Positions 17,101-24,996 of a stretch of 64,000 nucleotides of DNA are shown one piece after another. Within the stretch, counting starts at the first letter, position 1. Each line of letters begins with the position of its first letter. The stretch lies in contig NC_020506.1 in NCBI RefSeq assembly GCF_000344785.1, forward strand, positions 2,775,552 through 2,839,551. The letters are read 5' to 3'. This stretch comes from Corynebacterium callunae DSM 20147. GTDB lineage: Bacteria; Actinomycetota; Actinomycetes; Mycobacteriales; Mycobacteriaceae. A model generated the notes under the pieces. That model saw nothing but the letters and a program-made list of their open reading frames with translations, did no database searches and had not been told where the DNA came from. A program made the translations under genes and the position numbers.

Positions 17101-18573
17101 TATGCCTTGAAGGATGGCGCGTGGGTGGAATTGGATCGTCATCGGACCGGTGAGACCATGGAAGAATTCACTTTGCAGGGCACTGTAAGCGCTGCAGATT
17201 TTGCGGTTGATGGCACCATTACTCTCTTAGTGCAGCACTCTGAAGGATTTGCTGGTGCTGACTTGAGCACCCGTGACTCTGCCATTGAGGAAGCCAATCT
17301 AGAAGATGTTCCGCGCTCTGAGTATGACTTCACCCTAGCCTGGGAATCTGATACCCAGTACTACAACGAAGAGTTCCACGAGCACCAAAAGAACATTCAT
17401 GATTACGTCTTGGCGCAGCGGGAAAACAAAAACATTCAATTCCTCTTCCATACTGGCGATGTTGTAGATGACTTCGACCAGCCTGCGCAGTGGGAAGCTG
17501 CCGATCCTGAGTATCGTCGCTTGGACGAAGCGGAAATGCCCTATTCAGTACTAGCTGGAAATCATGATGTGGGGCACCAATCAAATGACTTCACGGAATT
17601 TAGCCGCTACTTTGGCGAGCAGCGCTATAACGATAACCCTTGGTATGGCGAATCCTATCAAGACAACCGTGGCCATTATGATCTCTTCTCTGCGGGTGGA
17701 GTTGATTTCATAAACGTCGCGATGGGCTGGGCTCCTGATGATGATGCTATTGCGTGGATGAATGAGGTACTGGCTAAATATCCAGAACGCGTCGCCATCA
17801 TTAACCTCCACGAGTTCATGCTTACAACTGGTGGTTTGGGTCCAATCCCACAACGAATTTTGGATGAAGTTGCAGCCACCAATCCAAATGTTCGCATGAT
17901 CATGTCTGGCCACTATCACGATGCTTATAAGCGCACCGATTCCTTTGATGATGATGGCGACGGGGTACCAGAGCGTACTGTCACCTCCATGCTTTTTGAT
18001 TACCAGGGACTCCCTGAAGGTGGTCTTGGCTACCTCCGACTCATGCACTTTGATAACGAGGGACAAAAGATGATGGTGCGCACCTACTCGCCATCATTGC
18101 AGGACTATAACTCTGATGAGGCTTCCCTCATGGGACCTGTGGATAACCCAAATGTGTACCAGGACTTTGATGTCTCCTATGAGCAATTGGGCATTAAGCC
18201 AGAGGGTCGCACTCTTAAGAGCGATTCCTTCAGTGCTGACTTTTTGACTAGCAATGAGATTGGTTCTGCCTCTGATACGCCTTCTGGGGACATTGCTTCC
18301 GTCGTTTGGAAAGATGTCGCAGAAGGTCGCCATAGTTGGTATGTGCGTACCGAGGACCCTTATGGCGGTGTCGAAGTATCGGCCGTGCAATCATTCATTG
18401 CAGGCGAGGAAGCACTTGGAAATGATATCTCGAGCGGCAGCTCTTCCGGCAATAATTCCGGGTTCTGGGCAGCGCTCGGTGGATTCGTTGCTGGCGCAGC
18501 TGCACTTGCAGGCGCAGTAATCACTTTTGTTCCAGGCATCTGGGACTACGTGGTGAATGCGTTCAAACGTTAA
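14173..18573 (+). CDS. phoC: Large secreted, membrane-anchored phosphoesterase
   Basis: A 1466-residue exported protein starting at GTG 14173 behind AGAGGA. It has a signal peptide (residues 1 to about 33, ending HVSYAQ) and two lamin-tail-like domains (about 55-200 and 255-420). Ig-like and beta-rich repeats follow. A calcineurin-type metallophosphoesterase lies near residues 1050-1250 with GDVVDD, GNHDVG, LHEF and GHYHDA. The first metal motif, usually DxH, reads DTQ. The C-terminus has a Ser/Gly-rich spacer, a transmembrane helix and a basic end (NAFKR), so it should sit outside the membrane, anchored by its tail. It resembles PhoC of C. glutamicum, which frees phosphate when phosphate is scarce. 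Confidence 0.85.
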   Translation: MNPRRNGLRLAIAITATNTAFAMASGHVSYAQDINLEQLNAALTDLEALAPVPNDLVVTEILPDTTSYDNYEFFEVHNTGSQPVTIGAGEYSFSYSYSDSIDTTQDKALSLGSDVTVAAGETIVVWIEYSTSTVNTAALSDQNFRDFYGMDSSIRIFRATGQAGLANGGDRGIRVLYNGEVSSWSHYPAGSAAVQKGIDFALPRTGEQAAVAIHTQVDPTPGIVTVDQLLPGGVDEPVDPPASTDPIFDSQTSPTSAAPLILTELMVNSTNIETADGFEYVEISNTTAAPIDFSDYTLNYLYPQDEFTNTNAAVWAATPSDTIIEPGKSLIFWIKNGSNDALTVADFNTEYGTNLVADKDIVEVKSGGMANGSARGMQIQTNTGEIVNRGYYNMAGASDVAANRGLQYAVDPSDLSKQKLLGNGAPTPGATDKSQIPHPLQPVVADTSAPKVTDNTIKSVNPAEPFVFSFAVTDDTQVRTVTLHIKSSADQAARDINLTVSEGQYKWELPAADITGKSWFEYSLSISDGTHTTNTDPIKVGVEGANTDPVLLNLEENQWVNGTTDIIGASDNFGDKVEMLIDAAPVAATSSLPAAPTFAMEVTQTDVFFRNGILAGGEELLIFDKGTYANTETVSTEVPLYHINADGTLTVSVYAGTKAAPAIDLNENNDDFQIRNLRLVLPDGRTLTPIGIDDSESWISMGDSTGKHDYVDATFQIPSDAFTGVAHAWDTTKVSDGEHRVRVARTDGQFVEHTVRVDNTGPILDVTGVAEGQELRGTVDINATATDAGAGLKNIETLLDGERVELPFTTGSLALEKGSHTLVVRAEDEVGNRSEETINFTTPEEIPISGDFGPTNNQVVSAGDVTLNARAIDPNGDAVDMTFLEADTPSLDSGRVRMSSGTVSDAATTDRSEAVNLTREDVEKLAGTDGLGAEVATDSALPYQLFEVDASDELADDTQLRVNWAGAADSKAQIILYALKDGAWVELDRHRTGETMEEFTLQGTVSAADFAVDGTITLLVQHSEGFAGADLSTRDSAIEEANLEDVPRSEYDFTLAWESDTQYYNEEFHEHQKNIHDYVLAQRENKNIQFLFHTGDVVDDFDQPAQWEAADPEYRRLDEAEMPYSVLAGNHDVGHQSNDFTEFSRYFGEQRYNDNPWYGESYQDNRGHYDLFSAGGVDFINVAMGWAPDDDAIAWMNEVLAKYPERVAIINLHEFMLTTGGLGPIPQRILDEVAATNPNVRMIMSGHYHDAYKRTDSFDDDGDGVPERTVTSMLFDYQGLPEGGLGYLRLMHFDNEGQKMMVRTYSPSLQDYNSDEASLMGPVDNPNVYQDFDVSYEQLGIKPEGRTLKSDSFSADFLTSNEIGSASDTPSGDIASVVWKDVAEGRHSWYVRTEDPYGGVEVSAVQSFIAGEEALGNDISSGSSSGNNSGFWAALGGFVAGAAALAGAVITFVPGIWDYVVNAFKR

Positions 18574-18587
18574 GCACTACAGCAAAA

Positions 18588-18630
18588 CTCCCGTACCCAA
18601 GGTCTGTAAGCCTTGGGTACGGGAGTTTTT
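18588..18630 (+). terminator. Strong terminator, followed by a half parS
   Basis: A 15-bp perfect stem (CTCCCGTACCCAAGG with its complement) and TTTTT. Directly behind it, 18634-18644 reads TGTTTCACGTG and then departs from the parS consensus (CTCTA), so only half of a parS site is present. Confidence 0.92.
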
Positions 18631-18697
18631 CAATGTTTCACGTGCTCTAAGTTCAGAGGGTCATGGCAACACTTTCCCTTTTAGGAGGGTTTAGCTC

Positions 18698-20197
18698 TTA
18701 ATTGCGGGTTTCTGTGCTTTCGGGGAAAGGCATGTGGGTGAGATCGATATTTGGATCTTCATCCTGAGTTGCCACAATCTCGCGAGCCTCAGAGTTGGTC
18801 TCCACGGTGGGGAAAGAACCAGGCAAAGGCTTCTGTGAAGTTTCCTTCATAAACAGCAGCGCAATACCGGCGATCGCAGAGAAGAACATGATGTACAACG
18901 CTGGCACAATATCTAGGCCGGTCTTTTGCAGCAGGAACTGGGTAACCAGCGGGGTGGTGCCACCAAAGAGGGAAACGGAGATATTGTAGGAAATTCCCAT
19001 GCCGGAGAATCGGGAAGCGGTGGGGAACAGCGCTGGCAGTGCGGAGGCAGAAAGTGCCACGTAGAGGCCAGTTGGGATAGCAACCATCGCCAAGGCGATC
19101 ATCACAGCTGGGATGGTGCCGGTGTTCATGATCAAGAAGGCAGGAACCATCAAGATCAAGGTCGCAGCAACTGCTGCGGCATAAACCGGCTTGCGGCCCA
19201 CCTTGTCACTCCACTTACCAACCAAAGGCAGCAGCAAGGACATAACAACCAGCACCGGCACAGTCACCGCTGCAGCGGATGCAGAGTGCAGGCCAACCTG
19301 TTCCTCCAGGTAAACCGGCATATAGCTAGTTAGTGCATAACCTGCAGTGTTGGTCGCAGCCACAATGGCGATACCAATAAGCAGCGCGCGCCAGTGGTGG
19401 CGGATAACGCCCATGAGGCCCAGGCGGGCATAAGGATCGTCATCATCCTTTTCAATAACAGCCGTTTCCTCGGAGCTCTGGTTCTCAAAGGAAGGGGTTT
19501 CCGGAATACGAGTACGCAGGTAAACCGCAATAATGCCCAGTGGAATGGCAGTGAGGAAAGGAATGCGCCAGCCGAAATCCTCCATGGCAGTTTCACCATA
19601 AAAGTGCGTGCTGATCCAAGTGGTTAGTGCCACCACGGTCGCACCAGCGGCAAAGCCCAGGTAAGAGCCCATATCCAGGAAGGAACCAAAGTAACCACGG
19701 CGACGGTCCGGGGAGAATTCTGCAACATAGGTGGTTGCGCCGGCGTATTCACCACCGGTGGAAAAGCCCTGAATCATCTTCAGTAGATAAAGCAGCACCA
19801 AAGCCCATGCGCCAATCGAGGCAGCTGTAGGCAGCAGTCCAATCAAGGCGGTGGAAATAGCCATCATGGCCATGGTTACATAAAGAACTTTTTGGCGGCC
19901 GACTTTATCGCCAAGAGGTCCGAGCACCAGGCCACCGAGTGGGCGCACCAGGTAGGACACGGCAAAACCGAACATTACAGCCAAAAGTTGCCATTGTTGG
20001 GGCAGGCCTTGAGTAAAAACAGCCGTCATGGTGACTGTTAAGTAGCCATAAATTCCGAAGTCGTACCACTCCATAAAGTTGCCGACCACAGTACCTTTAA
20101 TGGCCGGACGGATCTTCTTTGGCGGAACAACGTTGACGTCTTCGACTGTTAGTCGGGGTTCGTCTGCGATTTTCTTTTTTGAGCGAATCGGGCTCAC
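18698..20197 (-). CDS. proP: Compatible solute:proton symporter ProP
   Basis: A 499-residue MFS protein of the metabolite:H+ symporter group. It has twelve hydrophobic segments, the family motifs GNFMEWYDFGIYGYL, GPLGDKVGRQKVL and GFSTGGEYAGATTYVAE, and a polar C-terminal tail. The whole sequence closely resembles C. glutamicum ProP, which imports proline and ectoine under hyperosmotic stress. I take GTG 20197 (reading SPIRSKKK next) as the start: GAGAGG lies just upstream and the extra N-terminal residues from 20272 have no family match. The gene stands alone. Confidence 0.9.
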   Translation of the reverse strand: MSPIRSKKKIADEPRLTVEDVNVVPPKKIRPAIKGTVVGNFMEWYDFGIYGYLTVTMTAVFTQGLPQQWQLLAVMFGFAVSYLVRPLGGLVLGPLGDKVGRQKVLYVTMAMMAISTALIGLLPTAASIGAWALVLLYLLKMIQGFSTGGEYAGATTYVAEFSPDRRRGYFGSFLDMGSYLGFAAGATVVALTTWISTHFYGETAMEDFGWRIPFLTAIPLGIIAVYLRTRIPETPSFENQSSEETAVIEKDDDDPYARLGLMGVIRHHWRALLIGIAIVAATNTAGYALTSYMPVYLEEQVGLHSASAAAVTVPVLVVMSLLLPLVGKWSDKVGRKPVYAAAVAATLILMVPAFLIMNTGTIPAVMIALAMVAIPTGLYVALSASALPALFPTASRFSGMGISYNISVSLFGGTTPLVTQFLLQKTGLDIVPALYIMFFSAIAGIALLFMKETSQKPLPGSFPTVETNSEAREIVATQDEDPNIDLTHMPFPESTETRN

Positions 20198-20819
20198 GAG
20201 TTTAAACCTCTCGTCTTCTTTATAGGCGCAAGCCATGCGCGGTGGTGCATGGAGCTTTTGGGTGATCTTCACCCGGCGCGCCTGGGGGCGGTGTTAACTT
20301 CTTCCTCTCAGCCTCCTTAAAGCTTTTCCTATGAAAGGGCCTCAAAAGGGGAGTTGAGTCACCGCCCTTTTTTTCAACATCTAAAAACCCTACTCACCCC
20401 CGAGTGCAAAAGTCAGATCGAAATCATGTCTTAGAGCTGCATAAATATAAAAAGACCCCGTTCCGACGCAGGTGAACGGGGGTAGGTAACAGCTTGGTTA
20501 CGGTTTCTGGACTTTCTTAAAAATCAATAAATTAGAGCTAAGTGGGGGCTGTGTGGGCCCGGCGGTCGCTTGAGGGTTGCCCGGGTTTCAGGGCCCTAAA
20601 AACGGCGCTTTTCGACGCCGCGGTGCGGGTTGAATTGTACGAGATCCCCTTCTTTTCCTAAATGAAATAGACCCTAAATATTAAGGTTTTGATGCTCCTC
20701 AGTTTCATTCTGAAGTGGGCGGATTCTAGGGATCGTGGAAATACCCAACAGCGATTAGACTGCTGGGTATTTTGAATGCCTCTTTGATCGCCCCACTTCG
20801 TGCAATCACTACTTAATTT
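20198..20819. other. Long intergenic region with hairpins and a repeat
   Basis: No gene is seen. It contains an AAAGGGC/GCCCTTT hairpin with a T tract on the plus strand (about 20333-20372), a CCCCGTTC/GAACGGGG hairpin (about 20456-20481), and a 26-bp stretch (20604-20629) that recurs at 24037-24062 with two mismatches. A terminator for the following minus-strand gene lies at 20739-20773 (AAATACCCA with TGGGTATTT). Base composition turns AT-rich from about 20640 onward. Confidence 0.5.
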
Positions 20820-21674
20820 CTAGGCAATCTTCCGCGCTAATTGGTTTGCATGTTGATGAATGTTCTCCATTTGAAGAATCTCAATATCCAGAACGTCCCA
20901 CTTTTTGGTAGAGTTTTCGAACATTTTCTTCTGCTGTTCAGTTCGAGGTGGCCATATGGTAGCGACAACTGGTGTCTTAGGGGATAGGCCGATTACCTCT
21001 TCATTATTTTTGAAGAGCGTCCCGCCGTCCTTTCTAAGATTCTCAATTTTCCATGTCCAAGCCTCCACTCGATCCTGGAAAGAGGTGAAACTGTCCGTTT
21101 CAAATGAAAAGGCGGTATTAAGCTCAAAGACAGTCTTATCTGAAAGCACTGCCAAATCTGTCCTTCGTTCCACCAGATCATTTGAAATATAATGCGGAGA
21201 TTCCAAAAGCGATTCACGGATAAGTTCATTTGATTCATACTCGGATTTCACAAGTCTACGTACCTCGGTGATCTTTGATCTACGTTCCTTCTTGTCAATA
21301 CCTACGAGGATGTTAAAGAGCTTTTTCAGCGCTACGGAAGGTGATTCCATGGCTGCATATTCTTGTTTCTCTACCACGATCATGTTGTTCCAATGATCAG
21401 ATAGAAAACTTAGAAGTTCCGGAGCGGAAGAGTGCTGGTCGATTTCGAAAGTTCGATTTGGCGTATTGAATGAATCCAGTGAGGTTTGAAAATTCTTAAT
21501 ATCTCGATCAAGAGTTGCCGGAAACTTGAATAGTTTCAATGATGAACTAGGGTTTTCTAAAAAACGGGTCAAGACTTCGCCTGTACGTGGATCTTCAACC
21601 ACCACACCTATCCCGATCGAGGTAAGGCTCATAGGTGTAGGAACCGCTCTAATTCCCCAATACCGAATTCTCAC
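20820..21674 (-). CDS. DUF3037 protein paired with HipA-like kinase
   Basis: A 284-residue soluble protein. Its N-terminus (RYWGIRAVPTPMSLTSIGIG, then VVVEDPRTGEVLTRF) matches the start of DUF3037 proteins, which are commonly encoded beside a small HipA-like kinase. The start is GTG 21674, two bases after the kinase stop codon, with the excellent binding site GGGAGGAGG. The two genes are clearly translated as one unit. Biochemical function is unknown. The middle contains a charged helical region (KKERRSKITEVRRLVKSEYE). Codon use is AT-rich compared with the core genes, suggesting transfer. Confidence 0.7.
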   Translation of the reverse strand: MRIRYWGIRAVPTPMSLTSIGIGVVVEDPRTGEVLTRFLENPSSSLKLFKFPATLDRDIKNFQTSLDSFNTPNRTFEIDQHSSAPELLSFLSDHWNNMIVVEKQEYAAMESPSVALKKLFNILVGIDKKERRSKITEVRRLVKSEYESNELIRESLLESPHYISNDLVERRTDLAVLSDKTVFELNTAFSFETDSFTSFQDRVEAWTWKIENLRKDGGTLFKNNEEVIGLSPKTPVVATIWPPRTEQQKKMFENSTKKWDVLDIEILQMENIHQHANQLARKIA

Positions 21675-21676
21675 TT

Positions 21677-22480
21677 TTACCTCCTCCCATGACGAATTCG
21701 AAACTCTTCCAGACGACTAATTGCATATTCCTGCCGATTGTAAGCGAACTCAATCAACCTATTTGTATCCACTTCTGAAATTCCCCATTCCGTCGGGATT
21801 AGGGCTTTCGCTTTTACGCTCAAATCCTTTGGAAGACTGCGAATTGCAGAAATAGCTTTTTCCCAATGAACATTTTCAATCCGAACTGTTAAAGATGGAA
21901 CTGAGGTACGCCCATAGAGAGTATTTTCAGATTGAAGAACCCAAGGGAATTCATCTGAACCAAACCACATTCCATGGTCAATAGACCAAATCGAATTTTC
22001 AGCTGAAGAATCGTACATAATTTGGAAGTCTTTTCCATTACACAAGATCAACAGAGCAATTAAAAGGGGAATTCGATTGTAATTTCCATCATCATCCACA
22101 AACTTAAAAACTTGAGGGTCAGGGTCTAAGTCAGCATTATGTAGTGCTTGTGACCCAAAAAGCGGAGTGCCATCTAATCGATAGTTCCCGTCTTTGACTA
22201 GATGATTATGAAATTCTGGTGGTACTTCAATTATCTTCCAATTCCTTATTGGAGCACCCAATGCTTGTCCGACTATAGAGACAACAACCTCGTTTACGGT
22301 TGATTGCCACAGATGGTCATTATGGAGTCTTTTACACCAGTAGAAGTTGTTGTCAGAAGCTTGAGCCAAGAATGGTTTAGTTCCGGTATTTGCAACCTGA
22401 CCGATTATTTGAAGAGTTGTTCGGGAACTATTTGGACTAGGGCGGTGGTCATCAAGGTTTATTACATTGTCATTTAACAA
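21677..22480 (-). CDS. HipA-like kinase domain protein
   Basis: A roughly 267-residue protein resembling the short HipA-like kinases found with DUF3037. A possible nucleotide-binding lysine lies in FYWCKRLHND, followed by the NEVVVSIVGQALGAPI helix typical of this group. A catalytic-type segment RIPLLIALLILCNGKD and the motif WSIDHGMWFG follow. HipA proper phosphorylates a tRNA synthetase and causes dormancy; whether this short form does so is unknown. The frame is open to 22600, but TTG 22480 has AAAGG eight bases before it and begins the conserved part, so I choose it. AT-rich, likely acquired. Confidence 0.65.
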   Translation of the reverse strand: MLNDNVINLDDHRPSPNSSRTTLQIIGQVANTGTKPFLAQASDNNFYWCKRLHNDHLWQSTVNEVVVSIVGQALGAPIRNWKIIEVPPEFHNHLVKDGNYRLDGTPLFGSQALHNADLDPDPQVFKFVDDDGNYNRIPLLIALLILCNGKDFQIMYDSSAENSIWSIDHGMWFGSDEFPWVLQSENTLYGRTSVPSLTVRIENVHWEKAISAIRSLPKDLSVKAKALIPTEWGISEVDTNRLIEFAYNRQEYAISRLEEFRIRHGRR

Positions 22481-22796
22481 TAGATTTACCTTTAAGCGCC
22501 TTCTAACCTGGAAACTTAATCTGATTTCTACCGCGACGACCATAAGGTGAAAGGATCGCTCAAACGTTAAAGGGATCTTTAACGACCTGCATAATATCAT
22601 TCAAGATCATCATATTTGATACTTAAAGATGTTTTCTTCTTATTAGCTCATTAGTGCAGCGTAACTATATTGAATGCTTACTCCATTCGAATGTTCAATG
22701 AGTAAAAAATTGCTCTACTCGTGCCCTCGCGCATTTCGACGAACTGATATTCCGGGTCTAGAACCTTCTTAAGAAATCAAATTTTCACAACCAAAT
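22481..22796. other. AT-rich upstream region of the kinase gene
   Basis: This stretch should hold the kinase promoter on the minus strand; TATAGT near 22670 is a possible -10. No gene is seen between here and the SPFH gene, apart from the terminator at 22797. Confidence 0.35.
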
Positions 22797-22828
22797 GCAA
22801 AAGCCTCACATCTCTGTGAGGCTTTTGC
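22797..22828. terminator. Bidirectional terminator
   Basis: GCAAAAGCCTCACA and TGTGAGGCTTTTGC form a perfect 14-bp stem with a four-base loop. It lies about 100 bases past the SPFH gene stop. Confidence 0.88.
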
Positions 22829-22927
22829 GCTATTAACGAACAGTTCTTGTCTGCCGTTGTTCAAATATGCAGTTTAGCTAATGAGCAAGGCCCTTTTCAA
22901 GCATCAGCACTAAACTGTTCACTGACT

Positions 22928-23698
22928 CTAGCGATCCTCGTCCCGAAGTTCGGAGCCCCGGACCCCAGACTCCCGCACCTCAATAGTGGACCCCGGTGGC
23001 AAAGCCTCCAACATACGAATCTTGGCCAGAATCGGATTTTGCTCCAATACCTTGGCGGTAGCCAAACGCGCACGAGTGGTTTTTACCTCATTGCGGGCCT
23101 TTTCCAGCTCAATTTCCGAGTTCACCTTAGTCACCTGTGCTTCCTGCAAAGCTGCGGAATACTCCCGTGGCAGGCTGACATCCTTAAGCAAAACCGAAGA
23201 AATCTCCACGCCCACCGCGCTGCCAGCCACCCGCGCAGCCTCCAACACTGGGGCAAGATCAATGCGCGTGCCCACAAAAGCCTCCAATGGCATAGTATTT
23301 ACCAGCTCACGTAAAGCAATCTGCGCTGCCAAATAGATTTCCTCATCAGGGCCTTGGGAATCAGAGACAAAAGCCACCGGATCCTGGGTGACTGCCGTAA
23401 GTGCCAGGGTAATAGTCACGGTCAGAGCATCAGCAGTAGGAATTTGCTGCGGATGCATTTGAATCAAACGCCGACGCAGATCCACTTGTGCATAAAGATC
23501 ACCCGGTCGGGAAAATTCACGGCCTTTCATGCGCGAGATCTCACCGGCACGCTGGCGCAACACAGCATGGCCAACCCGAGCAACCGGCGAGCGCAGGGCA
23601 GAAGTGCGCCACAGCCCCTGACTGGGATCATTGATGAGCTGGCCAGCCTGGTGCATGCTCCACCCAAAATCCTGCGACCGCGACCTGAAAATACCCAT
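22928..23698 (-). CDS. SPFH/Band 7 (stomatin-like) protein
   Basis: A 256-residue protein dominated by a Band 7 domain (about 50-190), with ALRELVNTMPLEAFVGTRIDL and VGVEISSVLLKDVSLP as in prohibitin/stomatin proteins. A charged helix follows (VNSEIELEKARNEVKTTRARLATAKVL), a likely coiled coil for oligomerisation. It lacks the N-terminal membrane hairpin usual for stomatins, so it may be truncated or attach through a partner. SPFH proteins scaffold membrane microdomains. The start ATG 23698 is followed by MGIFRSRSQDFG. Confidence 0.72.
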   Translation of the reverse strand: MGIFRSRSQDFGWSMHQAGQLINDPSQGLWRTSALRSPVARVGHAVLRQRAGEISRMKGREFSRPGDLYAQVDLRRRLIQMHPQQIPTADALTVTITLALTAVTQDPVAFVSDSQGPDEEIYLAAQIALRELVNTMPLEAFVGTRIDLAPVLEAARVAGSAVGVEISSVLLKDVSLPREYSAALQEAQVTKVNSEIELEKARNEVKTTRARLATAKVLEQNPILAKIRMLEALPPGSTIEVRESGVRGSELRDEDR

Positions 23699-23845
23699 AC
23701 AATCACCTCAAACGTTTAGCGATTATCGCCGCTCCGGAACCACCAACAGCGGGGCAGCGGTGCGTCCCCCAAAACTTATAGTTTTAGGATCGGGCCGGGC
23801 CACAGGCTATGAGCAGCAAAAATCCGTAGCGACGATAACCTATTC

Positions 23846-23905
23846 AATGAGTAGTGGGACTTGAACCCACTTAGATCCTGAAATCTGTGCCAATGCCATC
23901 GCATC
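23846..23905 (-). pseudogene. tRNA-Leu-like remnant
   Basis: On the minus strand GTGGGTTCAAGTCCCAC is a perfect T arm. About ten bases upstream TTCAGGA looks like the anticodon loop of tRNA-Leu(CAG). The D arm and the 5' acceptor strand cannot be matched, and the 3' side TACTCAT has no partner and no CCA. It therefore looks like a decayed or partial tRNA, for example one left by integration. A GCCCCTATCC/GGATAGGGGC hairpin lies nearby (about 23981-24003). The rest of 23699-24064 holds no gene. Confidence 0.5.
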
Positions 23906-24064
23906 AGTTCAATCGGGAACACCCCGGAAATCCGGAAGCGCCCAGCAACCACAATGCGAAGCACCCGCCAGAATAGCGCAGCCCCTATCCAAAGGATAGG
24001 GGCTTAATCAATTTGTTGTGATTAGCCAACCAAAAAGGCGCTTTTCGACGTCGCGGTGCTGGAA

Positions 24065-24828
24065 TTAAGTGCGAGCTCCCCATTGAAGTGAAGTCGCCAA
24101 TAGATCCGCTGCCAGCAGATTATTGTGAAACTTCCGGAAAATTGTTCCACCATGGCGCATGAGCTTGACGTTTAGCTCATAAGCTAGATCTAGCATGAGG
24201 TCCATATGTGGAAATTCCAAGTCCCCAAAAATGATGGCCTCTAAACCTTCCAGGGTGAAATACCATGCGGTCACTTCAGAAGCTTTATATCGATTATGGT
24301 GTTCCACTTGCCAAAATCCATCGGGGTGGGATAGCTCATCTGCCGGTACTGAAGAGCGGGCAGTATTGATGAAAATTTCAACATTCGGTACCGGGTTATC
24401 CCGGTCATCAAATGCAACAAACGTTTCCAGCATCCCAGCGCTAAGCGCTAAGCGCTAATAAGCGTTGATGGTTCTTAGACTTATTAGTGGCGGGCACTGC
24501 TGAACAAACCCATAAATGACGTTGGGTATTAAACGGGTCTGGATAGGTTTGATAGAGGTACCACCCAACCACATCTCGAAGTGCACCATAATTTGGCTGT
24601 TGTGAAAGCTGAACAAATTTGGCGGACTCTTTACTAACTACATAGCTACCTGGTGGAATTCTTTTCTCACGATCCCAGGACAATGGGGAAGAGACTCCAT
24701 TTTCACTATTAAAAACAAAGTCTTCCTCCCCACGAGGTTTGCCCGCATCCCTGATATTTCGAACTGAGGTGGATTCCTCAGTTATGGAAATCAAGGTCTT
24801 TTCCAAAGGATTCAAGTCTTCAACCGCA
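24065..24828 (-). pseudogene. GIY-YIG protein gene, 3' portion, frameshifted
   Basis: This is the larger part of a gene whose first 77 codons lie beyond the IS element at 27425-27639. It now reads as two frames, 24815-24441 (ends RLLALSA, stop) and 24433-24065 (begins MLETFVAF). Between them are three copies of the 7-bp unit AGCGCTA. Removing one copy joins the frames as LLALSAGMLETFVAF without a stop. With the IS and one target copy also removed, the gene is 972 bases, that is 323 residues. This part carries LEKTLISITEESTSVRNI, a typical GIY-YIG domain end, followed by a C-terminal region of unknown role. Confidence 0.75.
24437..24457. repeat. Three tandem copies of a 7-bp unit
   Basis: AGCGCTA repeated three times without mismatch (24437, 24444, 24451) within the GIY-YIG gene. 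A change of one unit shifts the frame. Two units would restore it. Confidence 0.9.
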
Positions 24829-24996
24829 AAGGTGAATATTCGTGGTCAGAAGAGCCGATGATGGTGTGCTTGAGAACCACTTGCCTCTGAGTGCTATTGG
24901 TCTCGTTGGGAGCCATTCCTGGTGTCTAGCAGAGCCACCATCTTTAGGCTCCTTTAAGTCATATGAGAGGCATATGACTTAAAGGAGCTACCTCTG

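Noticed and set aside
18634..18649. Sixth parS site
   Set aside because: Only TGTTTCACGTG matches; the right half reads CTCTA instead of AAACA, so at most a degenerate half site remains.
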